Notes: generated by a model not told the origin, from the sequence alone. A DNA stretch of 64,000 bases from Silanimonas sp. (GCA_026005095.1 BPKK01000009.1:23452-87451), one strand, 5' to 3'. Counted from the first letter of the stretch, positions 11,772-21,350 are shown. Numbers and translations are program-made.

Positions 11772-13148
11772 TCACTGCACCTTGCGGCGCAGGTAGTTGA
11801 GGAAGTCGATGCGAGTGATGAGGCCGAGAAACTTCGGCCCATCCATCACGATGGCGACGTGACCGCGCTCGAACACGCCCATCAGGCTGTTGATCGGAGC
11901 ACGCATGTCCACGAGTTCGAGCTTGGTCACCATGGCGGTGGAGACCGGATCGCGGAAGCGCGTCTCATCGGCATGCACATGCATCAAGACGTCGCTCTCG
12001 TCGAGGATGCCGACGATCCGCTCGCCCTCCATCACCGGCAGCTGCGAGACGTCGTAGAGCTTCATGCGCTGGTAGGCCACCATGAGGGCATCGTTCGGCC
12101 CCACCACGATGGTGTCGCGCTGGGCGTAGGGGCGCAGGATCAGGTCACGCAAATCGCCATGTTGCGGGCGCTCTAGGAAGCCCTGGTCGAGCATCCAGTA
12201 GTCGTTATACATCTTCGAGAGGTACTTGTTGCCCGTATCGCAGACGAAGACGACGACCTTCTTCGGCGTGGTCTGCTCGCGGCAGTAGCGCAGCGCCGCG
12301 GCCAACAGGGTGCCCGAGGAGGAGCCGCCCAGCACGCCCTCTTTCAGCAGTAGCTCGCGGCCGGCCAGCATACTGTCGCGGTCGGAGATGGCATAGGCCT
12401 TCTTGACGCGAGAGAAGTCGGCAATGCTGGGCAGGAAGTCCTCGCCAATGCCCTCCACCAGCCAGCTGCCCGACTTGCTATCGAGAATGCCTTCGTTGAT
12501 GTATTTCGCGAGAATCGAGCCAACGGGGTCGGCCAGTATCAGCTCGACCTGCGGCGCGACCCTGGCGAAGAAGCGCGAGAGCCCGGTCATAGTGCCCGAG
12601 CTGCCGCAGCCAAAGACGATGGCGTCCATGCCGCCCACCGACTGCATCTGCTCCCAGATCTCCGGGCCGGTGACCGTCTCGTGGGTGAGCGGGTTGTCCG
12701 GGTTGCCGAACTGGTTGATGAAGTAGGCCCCCGGCGTTTCCTCGGCGATGCGCGCGGCGAGGTCCTGGTAGTACTCGGGGTGGCCCTTGGCGACATCGGA
12801 TCGCGCCAGGATGACCTCGGCGCCCATGGCCTTGAGGTTGAAGATCTTCTCGCGACTCATCTTGTCGGGTACCACCAGCACCAGGCGGTAACCCTTCTGC
12901 TGGGCGGCGAGCGCGAGGCCGATGCCGGTATTGCCGGCCGTGCCCTCCACGAGCGTGGCGCCGGGCTGGATCTTCCCGGCCCGCTCGGCGGCCTCGATCA
13001 TGGTCACCCCGATCCGATCCTTGATCGACCCGCCCGGGTTCATGCATTCGAGCTTGAGGTAGAGCTCGCAGAGGCCGGTATCGAGCCGGCGGGCCCGGAC
13101 GATGGGCGTGTTGCCGACGAGTTCGAGGACGCTCTGGTGGATGGGCAT
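11772..13148 (-). CDS. cbs: Cystathionine beta-synthase with C-terminal CBS-domain pair
   Basis: The 458-residue protein has a fold-type II PLP domain (residues 1 to about 325) followed by two CBS motifs to the C-terminus (NDALMVAYQRMKLYDVSQLPV and INSLMGVFERGHVAIVM). The PLP lysine is K43 in NPGGSIKDRIG. The phosphate loop GTAGNTGIG and GCGSSGTMTG are present. It condenses serine, or an activated serine, with homocysteine to give cystathionine. The next gene would process cystathionine, so the two form a reverse transsulfuration module. A plain cysteine synthase is less likely because of the CBS pair and the NxFxNQFGNPDNP loop region. Confidence 0.9.
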   Translation of the reverse strand: MPIHQSVLELVGNTPIVRARRLDTGLCELYLKLECMNPGGSIKDRIGVTMIEAAERAGKIQPGATLVEGTAGNTGIGLALAAQQKGYRLVLVVPDKMSREKIFNLKAMGAEVILARSDVAKGHPEYYQDLAARIAEETPGAYFINQFGNPDNPLTHETVTGPEIWEQMQSVGGMDAIVFGCGSSGTMTGLSRFFARVAPQVELILADPVGSILAKYINEGILDSKSGSWLVEGIGEDFLPSIADFSRVKKAYAISDRDSMLAGRELLLKEGVLGGSSSGTLLAAALRYCREQTTPKKVVVFVCDTGNKYLSKMYNDYWMLDQGFLERPQHGDLRDLILRPYAQRDTIVVGPNDALMVAYQRMKLYDVSQLPVMEGERIVGILDESDVLMHVHADETRFRDPVSTAMVTKLELVDMRAPINSLMGVFERGHVAIVMDGPKFLGLITRIDFLNYLRRKVQ

Positions 13149-13220
13149 GGCGGAGGGCAGGAAACGGTGATTGCAGATTGTAACAGCCCCCTAAGCCGCC
13201 ACCTGGAGTCCGGTCTGGTC

Positions 13221-14339
13221 TCATGGGCCAGTCAAGCCCCGGCGTGAGGACGGCCAACGCACCGCCTGCAGTGGCCGCTCGATCAAGCGCCACGAAGCCC
13301 ATGAAATGAAGGCGGTGAGGACCGCAAACACCCCCAGCGCCAGCGTCCCCGTCAGCCCCATCGGACCGATGACGGCCGCTAGCACCGGCATATGCCACAG
13401 GTAGGCGCTGAAGCTCACCCACCCCAGTGCTCGCAACGGTCGCCATTCGAAAGGCCGCCGCAGCCACGCGGGCCCATGCAGCACGGCCAGCAGCAGGGTC
13501 GCCCACGCCACGGCGAAGAACGCGAACCAGCGATGGTTGAGATCGGGCGTGAAGGGCAGCAGACCGAGGATCGCCGGTACCGCCGGTACCGTGGCCACGA
13601 GGGCGAATACCGCGGAGAGGCCCAGCAACCCAAAGGCTCGCCTGCTGCGAACACTCGCCGCGCCATAGTGCAAGGACAGTACCGCCGCCCAGGCTCCCGC
13701 GAAGAACAGCACGAGGTAGGGCCCAAGACGCACGTCATTCACCGCGGAAGCCCGGGGTGGCCAAAGCTGCATCGCCACCACCGAGGCGCAGATCGTCAAT
13801 GCAGCCGCCAGTCCAATCCCGCCAGCCCGTTGCGCACTGGCCAACACGGCGGCGCCCAGTGGCAACCACAGGTAGTAATGAAACTCCACCGGGATGCTCC
13901 ACAACACGCTTACGCCCTGCTGCAGCAGCAGGTGCTGGCGCAGGGCGGCGGGGTCCATCGGATAGGGCCACCAGGGTGCCAGCCCTGCGGAGGTCAGCGC
14001 TGCGCTGGCCAGCAGCACCACGAGATACAGGGGCCAGATCCGCAGTACGCGGCGCAGGGCGTAGTCCAACCACAACGCAGGGCGACGCCAGTCTTCTGGC
14101 GGGCGGGCCAATAGCAGCCGAGTAAGCAAGAAGGCGCTAAGCACGAAAAACAGGTACACCCCACTTTTGCCCGTGCCCGCAAGACTCACACCGGGTAACA
14201 CGGGCAAACCGGCATTGGCCAAGTGGGAGCCAAGAACGATCAACACAGCAAGACCGCGCAAGCCATCAAGTGCCGGCACCACTGGCGTGAAAGCCCCCCC
14301 CGAGGCACAACGAGGTGGCGTCGTCGATGCTTCTTGCAT
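13221..14339 (-). CDS. Acyltransferase 3 family membrane protein (OafA-like)
   Basis: The 372-residue polytopic protein has about ten hydrophobic segments. The N-terminal LDGLRGLAVLIVLGSHL carries the family's conserved Arg and catalytic-type His. SIPVEFHYYLWLPLG and YLWHMPVL are further family features. Such proteins O-acylate O-antigen or other envelope sugars at the inner membrane. The ATG at 14339 is chosen because GGAGGGG precedes it. Longer in-frame starts would run into the terminator of the upstream gene, and the ATG at 14351 has no ribosome site. It lies 72 bp before cbs on the same strand. A link to the O-antigen cluster beyond metB is plausible but unproved. Confidence 0.82.
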   Translation of the reverse strand: MQEASTTPPRCASGGAFTPVVPALDGLRGLAVLIVLGSHLANAGLPVLPGVSLAGTGKSGVYLFFVLSAFLLTRLLLARPPEDWRRPALWLDYALRRVLRIWPLYLVVLLASAALTSAGLAPWWPYPMDPAALRQHLLLQQGVSVLWSIPVEFHYYLWLPLGAAVLASAQRAGGIGLAAALTICASVVAMQLWPPRASAVNDVRLGPYLVLFFAGAWAAVLSLHYGAASVRSRRAFGLLGLSAVFALVATVPAVPAILGLLPFTPDLNHRWFAFFAVAWATLLLAVLHGPAWLRRPFEWRPLRALGWVSFSAYLWHMPVLAAVIGPMGLTGTLALGVFAVLTAFISWASWRLIERPLQAVRWPSSRRGLTGP

Positions 14340-14360
14340 CGCCCCTCCCATCAAGCAGAC

Positions 14361-14390
14361 AAAAAAGAGGGCCCGCCGAAGCGGGCCCCC
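14361..14390 (-). terminator. Rho-independent terminator after the secreted protein gene
   Basis: On the minus strand a GGGCCCGC stem pairs perfectly with GCGGGCCC across a TTCG tetraloop. It is followed by TCTTTTTT. It begins about 25 bp after the stop codon of the secreted-protein gene and separates that gene from the acyltransferase downstream. It is the strongest intrinsic terminator in the window, suggesting an independently and probably strongly expressed unit upstream. Confidence 0.92.
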
Positions 14391-14415
14391 GAACAAGCAC
14401 CGATCGCGCGACCGA

Positions 14416-15840
14416 TCAGTTGGTGCCCGACTGCACCATCACGTGGTTGCTGATCGAGCCCGAAGCCGGATTGACGATCTGGTACAGACCGTTCATCTGG
14501 CCACGCGGCGCCTCGGCGCGGATGCGGACGGTGCCGCGAGCCGGGCCGGTGAAGCTGGCCGCCGGGAACAGATCGCCCACCGCCATCACCTTGGTCTCAC
14601 CCGGGGCAATGGTCAGGCCAGTGACCGAGAGAGGACCACCGAAGGTGGAGCTGGTTTCCGAAGCCGAGCCGCCAGTGGCGGGAATCAGGTCGACGCGGAA
14701 GGTGCGCGCCACCGAACCGGTGTTGTTGAGCACGAGACGGGACAGCCAGCCGCTCGGAATCTGCGCCAGCGGAGCCACCAGCTCGGTACCGTTACGGTTG
14801 ATGTCACCCGCGTTCAGGGCCGAATGTACCTGCATCAGCTCGTAGTCGGTGGTGAACTTCGGAACGAACTGGGCGGTGTAATTCGAGATCTGGATCTCGT
14901 CCGTGCCATTCGGCAGGTAAACGAGCGGACCATTCACGCCCGTGTTCGGCAGCGCCGAGCCAAACACATAGGTGTGCTGGTTGGTGCCAGTGGTATCGCT
15001 GGCGTTGCCATTCAGCTCGATGTCGGTGGCAGCCGAGTTGTCACCCTGCACCACGATGCGGGTCGGGTTCGGAGCAACACCGCTGAAGAGATCAGTGAGG
15101 GCGATCGGCAGCAGCTGCTTGTTGAGCGGCGGGGTCGTGACCAGGGCCAGACGGACATTGCTGTTGAAGTCACCCGTGGCCGCCGACGGGGTCACGAAGG
15201 CGGTGTAGGCCGGGCTGGCCTCGACATCGGCCGTGTCCTGACCCGGAGTCACCGAGAACACATAGCTGTCGGCGCGGAGGATGTAGTCCTGGAAGCCGGT
15301 GGTGAAGATGGTGCCGGGCACACCGATGTCGCCGGCCAGCTGGGCCTGCGAGGGGGTATCGTAAATACCGAAGCGGCAGCGCACCGGGTTCTTGTCGAGC
15401 AGGGTGATGTTGGCATCGACCACCAGCTCGATATCGCTGGTGATGGTGTCACCACCAAAAGAAGGACTGGCCGCCGTCATCGAGAAGAACAGGGTGTCGG
15501 TGCCCGCGCCATTGACCGCGCCGAGGGTGATATCCGGGCCACCCGCATCCGGGTCGTTCACGGTGATGACCGGCGAGCCCAGGGTGACGTTGCTGGTGCA
15601 CTTCAGACTGCCGTAGCGCACCTCGCCCGGGCTAAAGTTGTAGCCGATGGTCCAGACCAGATCGTCGACAGGGTCCTGGGCCCCAGCCGGGCTGAGGGTC
15701 TGATTGTTCTTCAGCTCACGGGCAACGACGATGGCATCGTTGCTGGACTGCGGGAACTCGAAATCGACCTGGGCCTGAGCGGCACCGGCAAGCAGCAGCG
15801 CACCGACAGAGGCGGCGAGCAGATTCTTTTTCAGAGACAT
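14416..15840 (-). CDS. Secreted protein of unknown function, candidate type II secretion substrate
   Basis: The 474-residue product has a clear signal peptide (MSLKKNLLAASVGALLLAGA, cleavage near AQA). The mature part is beta-rich, high in Thr, Ser, Asn and Gly, with only a few Cys and no recognised catalytic motif. The C-terminal third (WLSRLVLNNTGSVARTFRVD, GETKVMAVGDLFP, GTVRIRAEAPRGQ) resembles an immunoglobulin-like sandwich. There is no C-terminal anchor or outer-membrane beta signal. It has a good ribosome site (AGGAGAAAGGAAG) and its own terminator, and lies directly after the last gene of the xps operon on the same strand. It could be a secreted adhesin or surface-layer-like protein. 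No function is assigned. Confidence 0.7.
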   Translation of the reverse strand: MSLKKNLLAASVGALLLAGAAQAQVDFEFPQSSNDAIVVARELKNNQTLSPAGAQDPVDDLVWTIGYNFSPGEVRYGSLKCTSNVTLGSPVITVNDPDAGGPDITLGAVNGAGTDTLFFSMTAASPSFGGDTITSDIELVVDANITLLDKNPVRCRFGIYDTPSQAQLAGDIGVPGTIFTTGFQDYILRADSYVFSVTPGQDTADVEASPAYTAFVTPSAATGDFNSNVRLALVTTPPLNKQLLPIALTDLFSGVAPNPTRIVVQGDNSAATDIELNGNASDTTGTNQHTYVFGSALPNTGVNGPLVYLPNGTDEIQISNYTAQFVPKFTTDYELMQVHSALNAGDINRNGTELVAPLAQIPSGWLSRLVLNNTGSVARTFRVDLIPATGGSASETSSTFGGPLSVTGLTIAPGETKVMAVGDLFPAASFTGPARGTVRIRAEAPRGQMNGLYQIVNPASGSISNHVMVQSGTN

Positions 15841-16068
15841 TCTTCCTTTCTCCTAAGCTTAGGGTGTGTAGCCATGAAAACCACGAACATCGGGAGCCCG
15901 CCTGCAACCTGCATGCACCATGCCGGCGCCGGCACCGAGAGCCGAGTGGAGGACCCCCCCAAGCACTCTCTGCGCATGCACGAAGCACCACGCAGTCCCC
16001 AGATGCGTCCGGATAGTAGTACGGGCATTTTTCCGCCGTCAATGCAGGCCAGCAGGGGAGACGAGAGT

Positions 16069-18183
16069 TCACGGTTCGTGCTTGGCGGCCGGGGAAGCGG
16101 CACTGCCCGGCAGGAGCTCCATACGCCCCCGTAGGGCCTCGGTGATCTCACGCGCCTGACTGGCATCCTCGACGATGTAGGGCGTGATCAGCACCAGCAG
16201 CTCGGTGCGATCGTTGCTGCGGGTTCGCGAACCGAACAAGGGCCCCAGCAAGGGCAGCCGCCCGAGCCCGGGCACCTGGGTACCACCTTCGGAACGCGAA
16301 TCGCGGATCAGCCCGCCCATGATCATGGCCTGGCCATCCGAGAGGCTGAGGGCGGTTTCCAGTCGCCGGCTGAAGATGCTGGGCGAACTGATGCTGCTGG
16401 ATTCGGTCTGCTTTGCCTCGCTCACTTCCTGAGCCACCTTGAGATCGACCCGCTGGCTGGAGTGCACTACAGGCTCGATGTTCAGCAGCACTCCCGTCTT
16501 GCGGTAGCTCACCTGCTGCAGAATGGACGGCACACTGCCGCCCCCCAGGTCAGGCGCCGTGGCTTGGCTGGTGAGGATGGGCACTTCGGTACCGACATCG
16601 ATACTGGCGGCCTCGCCACTGCGAACCATCAGGCGTGGCGTGGAGAGGATCGACACGCGGCTATCGTTCTGGAACAGGTTCATCACCGCCCGCACCTGCC
16701 CGCTCGAGGAAAGCGGTCGCCATACCACTCCGCGATTGGCCACGCTGCCACCGTAGGCCACCAGGCTGCCGCCGAAATCATTGATGCCGGCGTTACGCAG
16801 GGCCCATTCCACACCATGGGAGAACTCGCCGGTCAGGCTCACCTCGGCCACGGTGACCTCGATCAGCACCTGGCGTGCTGGCTGGTCGAGTCGCGCCAGC
16901 ACCGATCGCAAAGTGCGCCAACGGGAGGCGTCGCCCTGAAAGATGATGGCATTCCGGGTAGGGTCGATCACGATGCGGCTGCCATCCGCCCCCTGACTCA
17001 CCGCCGGGGATGGTGATGGCGCAGGCCTGGCAGAAGCCTCTGCGGCCATGCCGCCTCTTTGGCCCGGCGATGCCGCTGGGTTAGAACTGCCCGCTCCGAT
17101 CAGAGCCTCGGCCGTCACGCGCAGGCTTTCCGCCGTGGTGTGCTTGACCTGATAGATGTAAGCGCCGCTCTGCGCCCCCCCTTCACTGCCGGGCTGATCG
17201 AGCAACTCCACCCAGTCGACCACGGCCTGCAGGGCCGTGTCCGACTCGGAAAACACGATGAGGCTGTTGGCCGACGCCACCGGCACGAAGGTGAGCACCC
17301 CGCCCTCTACCGGACGCGCCTTGACGCTGATGCCCTGGGCGACCAAGACCTCACGTAGCTCCTTGGCCAGTTGCTCGACGTTCAGATATTCCGGGGTGAT
17401 TCGCAGGGACTTTTTCTCACGCAGGCCTGCGCTGTCGAGCAGTTGAATGGCTTCCATGGCCGCTTCTACCAAGGCTGGGGGACCACTCAACAAAACCGCA
17501 TTTGCCTCCAGCAACGGAGTCATCTGCACCGCAGCCACACTACGACCTTCCGATGCACTGAAAAGAGCCCTCAACTGCCCCACCAGGGGCCCTGGATCGG
17601 CCACATCGAGTGGCATCACTACGAATACCGGACGCTGCCCGGCAGGTACCTCTGGAAGACTGCGCCCACGCAACAGGCGCGGCGGATCGACCATGTCACC
17701 TCCCGCCACGGCGAACCTCAATCTGCCCGACTCCTCAAGGACTGCGACCTGGTAGTTCTTCAACACCTCGACCGCGATTTCGTAAAGCCGATGTGGAGGC
17801 TCTGGCTGCACCAGACGCAGACTCACCAGCTCAGTCTTGCTGCGCACGGCTGGGTCGATCTCCAGGGAGAAGCCGAGCTGATTGCCAAAGACCTCGTCGA
17901 TGAAAGCCGTGAGGTTCACGCTATCAAGCACCAGGGAGATTGGCTTTCCCCCCGGCTTTACCGGGGTTCTGAGCGGATCGGAGACCCGGACCGGCACCGC
18001 CTCGGTACGCGGCCCAGGCACCACGCGCGGCCCCTGCCGCATCGACTCCTCCATGCCAGCGCTTTCCTCAGGAATCACATCGAGCGGGCGACGCAAGGGC
18101 TCAGGGATCTGCTGTCCTGGGCTGGCGCAGCCCGCCAAGATGATGGGAAGCAGAGCCAAAGAGAGGGGGCGGAATCGGATCAT
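16069..18183 (-). CDS. gspD: Type II secretion secretin (GspD/XpsD), lipoprotein-type
   Basis: The 704-residue outer-membrane channel has a signal peptide ending in a lipobox (IILAGC). An N0-like region (residues 80-170) and N-domain repeats follow. The C-terminal secretin domain runs from about residue 430 to 670, with VEVTVAEVSLTGEFSHGVEW, VPILTSQATAP and the signature MIMGGLIRDSRSEGGTQVPGLGRLPLLG starting at about residue 618. It would form the multimeric pore through which folded exoproteins leave. It is the last gene of the xps-order operon, 33 bp after gspN. The presence of a lipobox suggests Lol-assisted targeting. Confidence 0.94.
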   Translation of the reverse strand: MIRFRPLSLALLPIILAGCASPGQQIPEPLRRPLDVIPEESAGMEESMRQGPRVVPGPRTEAVPVRVSDPLRTPVKPGGKPISLVLDSVNLTAFIDEVFGNQLGFSLEIDPAVRSKTELVSLRLVQPEPPHRLYEIAVEVLKNYQVAVLEESGRLRFAVAGGDMVDPPRLLRGRSLPEVPAGQRPVFVVMPLDVADPGPLVGQLRALFSASEGRSVAAVQMTPLLEANAVLLSGPPALVEAAMEAIQLLDSAGLREKKSLRITPEYLNVEQLAKELREVLVAQGISVKARPVEGGVLTFVPVASANSLIVFSESDTALQAVVDWVELLDQPGSEGGAQSGAYIYQVKHTTAESLRVTAEALIGAGSSNPAASPGQRGGMAAEASARPAPSPSPAVSQGADGSRIVIDPTRNAIIFQGDASRWRTLRSVLARLDQPARQVLIEVTVAEVSLTGEFSHGVEWALRNAGINDFGGSLVAYGGSVANRGVVWRPLSSSGQVRAVMNLFQNDSRVSILSTPRLMVRSGEAASIDVGTEVPILTSQATAPDLGGGSVPSILQQVSYRKTGVLLNIEPVVHSSQRVDLKVAQEVSEAKQTESSSISSPSIFSRRLETALSLSDGQAMIMGGLIRDSRSEGGTQVPGLGRLPLLGPLFGSRTRSNDRTELLVLITPYIVEDASQAREITEALRGRMELLPGSAASPAAKHEP

Positions 18184-18216
18184 TGAGGAGGCAATCGGTA
18201 GACAGTGAGCGGAAAA

Positions 18217-18732
18217 TCATTGAGCCGGTGCGGGGCGGCTTCCCATCGACTTGGGAGGCGGCCCATTCAGCAGCCGGGCAGCGGTTTCGTGACCGTCGGG
18301 ATCGACCCAAACAGCCTCGTTCGGCAATACGCGCCGCAATGTTCCTCCGCCGGGCAAGGGAGCTCCCGCCTCGAGGCGAAGGCGCTCACCAGCTTCAGTG
18401 GAGAGCAATGCCTCAAGGCGCTCACCGCTTTGAACGATGCCCAGAAGCGTGAAACGAGGGGCTGCCGAAAGGTTGGGAACAATGGCATTCGCCAGGGTCT
18501 GCGAACTCCAAATGGGCTGCTGCCAAGCAGCCTTGACCTCGCCCGATGCAGGTTCGCTCGGCACCGGCAAACGCCACTCCACCTGATCGATGGACGGCGG
18601 CGGTGCACTAACCGGCGTTTCGGCCCACAGCGCAAAAGCAAGGGCACCCACCACGCCCGCCGCCAGGAACAGGCGCACCAGCACTGCCCGCTTCAATTGG
18701 AGAAGAAACGAGAACACCCCACGAGACCTCAT
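18217..18732 (-). CDS. xpsN: Type II secretion protein XpsN (GspC/GspN-like inner-membrane connector)
   Basis: The 171-residue bitopic protein has one transmembrane segment at about residues 18-35 and a Pro-rich linker. A compact periplasmic domain resembling the GspC homology region follows (FTLLGIVQSGERLEALLS, LRRVLPNEAVWVD). In Xanthomonas, XpsN takes this position between XpsM and XpsD and contacts both the inner-membrane L/M complex and the secretin. No separate GspC gene is present here, which supports this protein having that role. The start overlaps the gspM stop as ATGA. The family is divergent, so the call relies on gene order as well as topology. Confidence 0.82.
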   Translation of the reverse strand: MRSRGVFSFLLQLKRAVLVRLFLAAGVVGALAFALWAETPVSAPPPSIDQVEWRLPVPSEPASGEVKAAWQQPIWSSQTLANAIVPNLSAAPRFTLLGIVQSGERLEALLSTEAGERLRLEAGAPLPGGGTLRRVLPNEAVWVDPDGHETAARLLNGPPPKSMGSRPAPAQ

Positions 18733-19289
18733 AAGGCATCTCCGGATGGCGAACGGAAATGCCCTCGCACGACGAGCTGCATCCGGGCTGGATTGCCATC
18801 ATGCAGCTCGATGCGCTCTACCGAGAGCCAAGGACGCTCTGCCAGCGCAGCCAGCAGCCCCCCAATCGCCTCACTGGCGAGACTGCCATCAAGGCGCGCG
18901 AGTACAACGCGGAACTCTGGCAGTGTCTCGAGCGTGAGCGCCGCCTCGGCCCGTACCCGCGGCTCGATCACACCAGCCTGGGCTGCAATCTCCTGCAACT
19001 GCGCCTGGAGTTCTGCTTGAGCTTCGCCCGCACTTACCGCCACTGGGAGACTGTTCTCGAGGGCCTTCCACGCCACCCCAGCCTCATCGGCTCGCATCTG
19101 CCAGGACGCATCAGCTGCAGCACCCTGCAGGCGTAGCAATAACGCCTGCCCATTCCGGTATTCGGCAACGAGCCGACCGCGAGCATCACTCAACGCAGCC
19201 GCTCCATGAAAAACGAAAAAAAGCAGCGCAACACCACTGGCATAACGCAAACGCCGGTTTTCCTGCCACTGGGCCACCAGACTGTTCAT
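18729..19289 (-). CDS. gspM: Type II secretion protein GspM/XpsM
   Basis: The 186-residue protein has a short cytoplasmic N-terminus, one transmembrane helix (about residues 15-33) and a periplasmic ferredoxin-like region. This is the GspM layout. Sequence similarity within the family is low, so the call rests on topology and on position between gspL and xpsN. It would bind GspL to form the inner-membrane platform. It overlaps both neighbours by ATGA. Confidence 0.85.
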   Translation of the reverse strand: MNSLVAQWQENRRLRYASGVALLFFVFHGAAALSDARGRLVAEYRNGQALLLRLQGAAADASWQMRADEAGVAWKALENSLPVAVSAGEAQAELQAQLQEIAAQAGVIEPRVRAEAALTLETLPEFRVVLARLDGSLASEAIGGLLAALAERPWLSVERIELHDGNPARMQLVVRGHFRSPSGDAL

Positions 19290-20335
19290 GGAGCACCCTC
19301 CACGGTAGCGGGAAGATCGAACAACAACTCGAGGTCGGCGCCACGTTCCGCAGGATTGACCTGAACCGACTGTAGGAGCGGATGGTTGGAAAGCGCCTGG
19401 ACAAAGACCCTTGGATCGCGCTCCCGGGTTCTCATGGTTACGCGCAGGCTAGCGGCGTCACGCAACCAACTGACGAGACGAGCGTCAGCAGGCAAGCGCC
19501 GTTTGAGATCTGCGATCAGGACATAGTCTGAGGGGCCCGCCAACAGGGCCGCCAGTCTTTCGATGCGGGCATGCAAGGCTTCAGCTCGCTCCCTGGCCTC
19601 GATCAACGGAGCGGACTTCGAACGCAGGTCATCGAGTTTTGCCGATTGCCAAGCTACCGCAATCGACCAGGCCCCCCAGGCTGCGAACTGCCAGCCCACC
19701 GTCAAACCGGCAATCACTGCCACCAGACGCCAAAATCCCCGTTCGACCTGCGCCGGTGACCACACCAAGCGCTGTGCAGGCAGCCCCCAGGGGTGGGGGG
19801 CAAGCGTCCCGGCGGTCAAGCCAGGCATTTCGCCCCCGGAACTGACCCCTGCGCTTCTCAGAAATCGCTGCCACTCGGTTTCTCCTGGAGGGGCGGGCCA
19901 CCAGCGCGACGCCTGCAACCGCCCCGCGCGCCAGACCTGTCCTTCAACCCCTTCGCGCAAATCCAGCAGACGCTCTGCATCCTCCGCGGATGGGGGGGGC
20001 ACGAGTGCACTCTCGGCCATCGCAACAGCAGCCGGATCGAGCGCCTTCTGCACAGATGGCGGGAAGATCCATAGATGAGCGACCTCACCCTGCCAGCGGG
20101 CAACCCAACCACTGCCCGGCTCGGGAGCGGCACGATCAGCAGCCAGCGCGAGTGCATCGAACCGCTGCCCGACCGGCACCTGCGGAAAACTCAGGCGGCG
20201 ATAGATGCACTGCGAACGCGGGATGATGATCTCGAGCGGACCGAACCAGCCCCCCGGCTGAACTACGAGAAGCTCAGGGCCTAGCCACTGACGGCGAGGC
20301 AAGAAAAGCGATCGGAGGCGTTCGCGGAGAGTCAT
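19286..20335 (-). CDS. gspL: Type II secretion protein GspL/XpsL
   Basis: The protein is about 349 residues. It has an actin-like cytoplasmic N-terminal domain, a single transmembrane helix around residues 210-230 (VIAGLTVGWQFAAWGAWSI) and a periplasmic ferredoxin-like domain. GspL recruits the ATPase GspE to the membrane and pairs with GspM. The start is uncertain. ATG 20335 gives MTLRERLRSLF and overlaps gspK by 62 bp; ATG 20368 would add 11 residues. Neither has a convincing ribosome site. The order K-L-M supports the name. Confidence 0.87.
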   Translation of the reverse strand: MTLRERLRSLFLPRRQWLGPELLVVQPGGWFGPLEIIIPRSQCIYRRLSFPQVPVGQRFDALALAADRAAPEPGSGWVARWQGEVAHLWIFPPSVQKALDPAAVAMAESALVPPPSAEDAERLLDLREGVEGQVWRAGRLQASRWWPAPPGETEWQRFLRSAGVSSGGEMPGLTAGTLAPHPWGLPAQRLVWSPAQVERGFWRLVAVIAGLTVGWQFAAWGAWSIAVAWQSAKLDDLRSKSAPLIEARERAEALHARIERLAALLAGPSDYVLIADLKRRLPADARLVSWLRDAASLRVTMRTRERDPRVFVQALSNHPLLQSVQVNPAERGADLELLFDLPATVEGAP

Positions 20336-21350
20336 CAGAGTCTGGGCGTGGGGATCGGTAGGCGGCATCGATCGCCCACGGGGCAGCCCGATCCGCCAAG
20401 GGAGTCAATCGTACATGGAGGTTCCAAGCCCTGCCCGAGCCTGCAGTGAATGTCAGTCGCCACCCTGTGGAGGGAGCCAGGCGATAATCCACGTCGCGAT
20501 CCCCTGGAAGACGCACTCCAGTCTCCTCCTCAAACTGCCGCACCGAAAGGAATGGCTGCTCGTGGCGGCGATGGAGGCGTGCCCGACAAATTTCACCGCA
20601 GCTTGGAAGCAGGTGGATCAACAGATCGACTGGCGCCGTGTTGAGATTGAGCGCGCCAGAATAGCTAGTGGTCAGCCAGGGAAAGAGCCGCTCTCTCAGC
20701 GATGGGTCGAGGTCACGCCACTCTGGCAAGCGCCCCAACTCCCGCGGGTGCAACAGAAACCGCCCCGGCGGAGCGGGCAGGCCTATCCGAGCATATTCTT
20801 CCATCTCGGCACCCGCACTCCGACGTTGAACGTCGAGATCTACGTAGTCGGCGGCAATATCTGTGAGGCGGCGCTGCTGTGCCGCAGGAACTCCGAGGGC
20901 GGCGAGCAATCGCGGCAATGCCGAGTCGGCAGGCTGTAAGACGGGCACCAAACCCGCTTCGTCCTGCAGCCGAAAGGTTACCCCTCCCGGCCCGGCATAA
21001 GGGGTCCCATCAAGCAACAGCTCTCCGCCACGGGGCGAACGATCAAAACCTCCGAAATCATCAAGCCTTCGCAGTACGAGTTCATCTTCGCCCATGGGCT
21101 CTAGCGGCTGTCCGGCCAAAGTGCTGGGAACCGTTGCTGCCAAGAACAGAAGCGTTTCCCGAGCAGAGAGCACATCGAACTCGGACTCCACATCGTCACG
21201 CGCCAGCCGAGCCTCCCGCAGACGCTCCTGAGTCCATTGCACGCCAAAACCAATGGCCACGGCGATGGCAAGCAGAAGCCAGAGCACAACCGCCAGCACG
21301 AACCCGTGCTGCTGCAAGCGGCGATCATGGCGAATTCGGCAACTGATCAA
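20274..21350 (-). CDS. gspK: Type II secretion minor pseudopilin GspK/XpsK
   Basis: This large minor pseudopilin has a prepilin cleavage site after Gly in QQHGFVLAVVLWLLLAIA, followed by the hydrophobic helix. A helical insertion domain and the helix-hairpin-helix-like LNLNTAPVDLLIHLLP, both characteristic of GspK, come later. No in-frame ATG lies at a sensible place. A TTG at 21350, inside gspJ, has GGAG 7 nt upstream and gives a 16-residue leader, so it is chosen. A second TTG at 21317 is possible. GspK caps the pseudopilus tip with GspI and GspJ. Residue 5 of the mature protein is not Glu, as usual for GspK. Confidence 0.87.
   Translation of the reverse strand: MISCRIRHDRRLQQHGFVLAVVLWLLLAIAVAIGFGVQWTQERLREARLARDDVESEFDVLSARETLLFLAATVPSTLAGQPLEPMGEDELVLRRLDDFGGFDRSPRGGELLLDGTPYAGPGGVTFRLQDEAGLVPVLQPADSALPRLLAALGVPAAQQRRLTDIAADYVDLDVQRRSAGAEMEEYARIGLPAPPGRFLLHPRELGRLPEWRDLDPSLRERLFPWLTTSYSGALNLNTAPVDLLIHLLPSCGEICRARLHRRHEQPFLSVRQFEEETGVRLPGDRDVDYRLAPSTGWRLTFTAGSGRAWNLHVRLTPLADRAAPWAIDAAYRSPRPDSDDSPRTPPIAFLASPSVARP

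Noticed and set aside
15921..15934. Perfect palindrome TGCCGGCGCCGGCA upstream of the secreted protein gene
   Set aside because: It is GC-only in its core and easily arises by chance at this base composition; no promoter elements flank it.
14167..16134. 655-codon open frame antisense to the secreted protein and acyltransferase start
   Set aside because: It crosses a strong terminator and two supported genes, and its composition is Arg/Gly/Val-rich with no motif.
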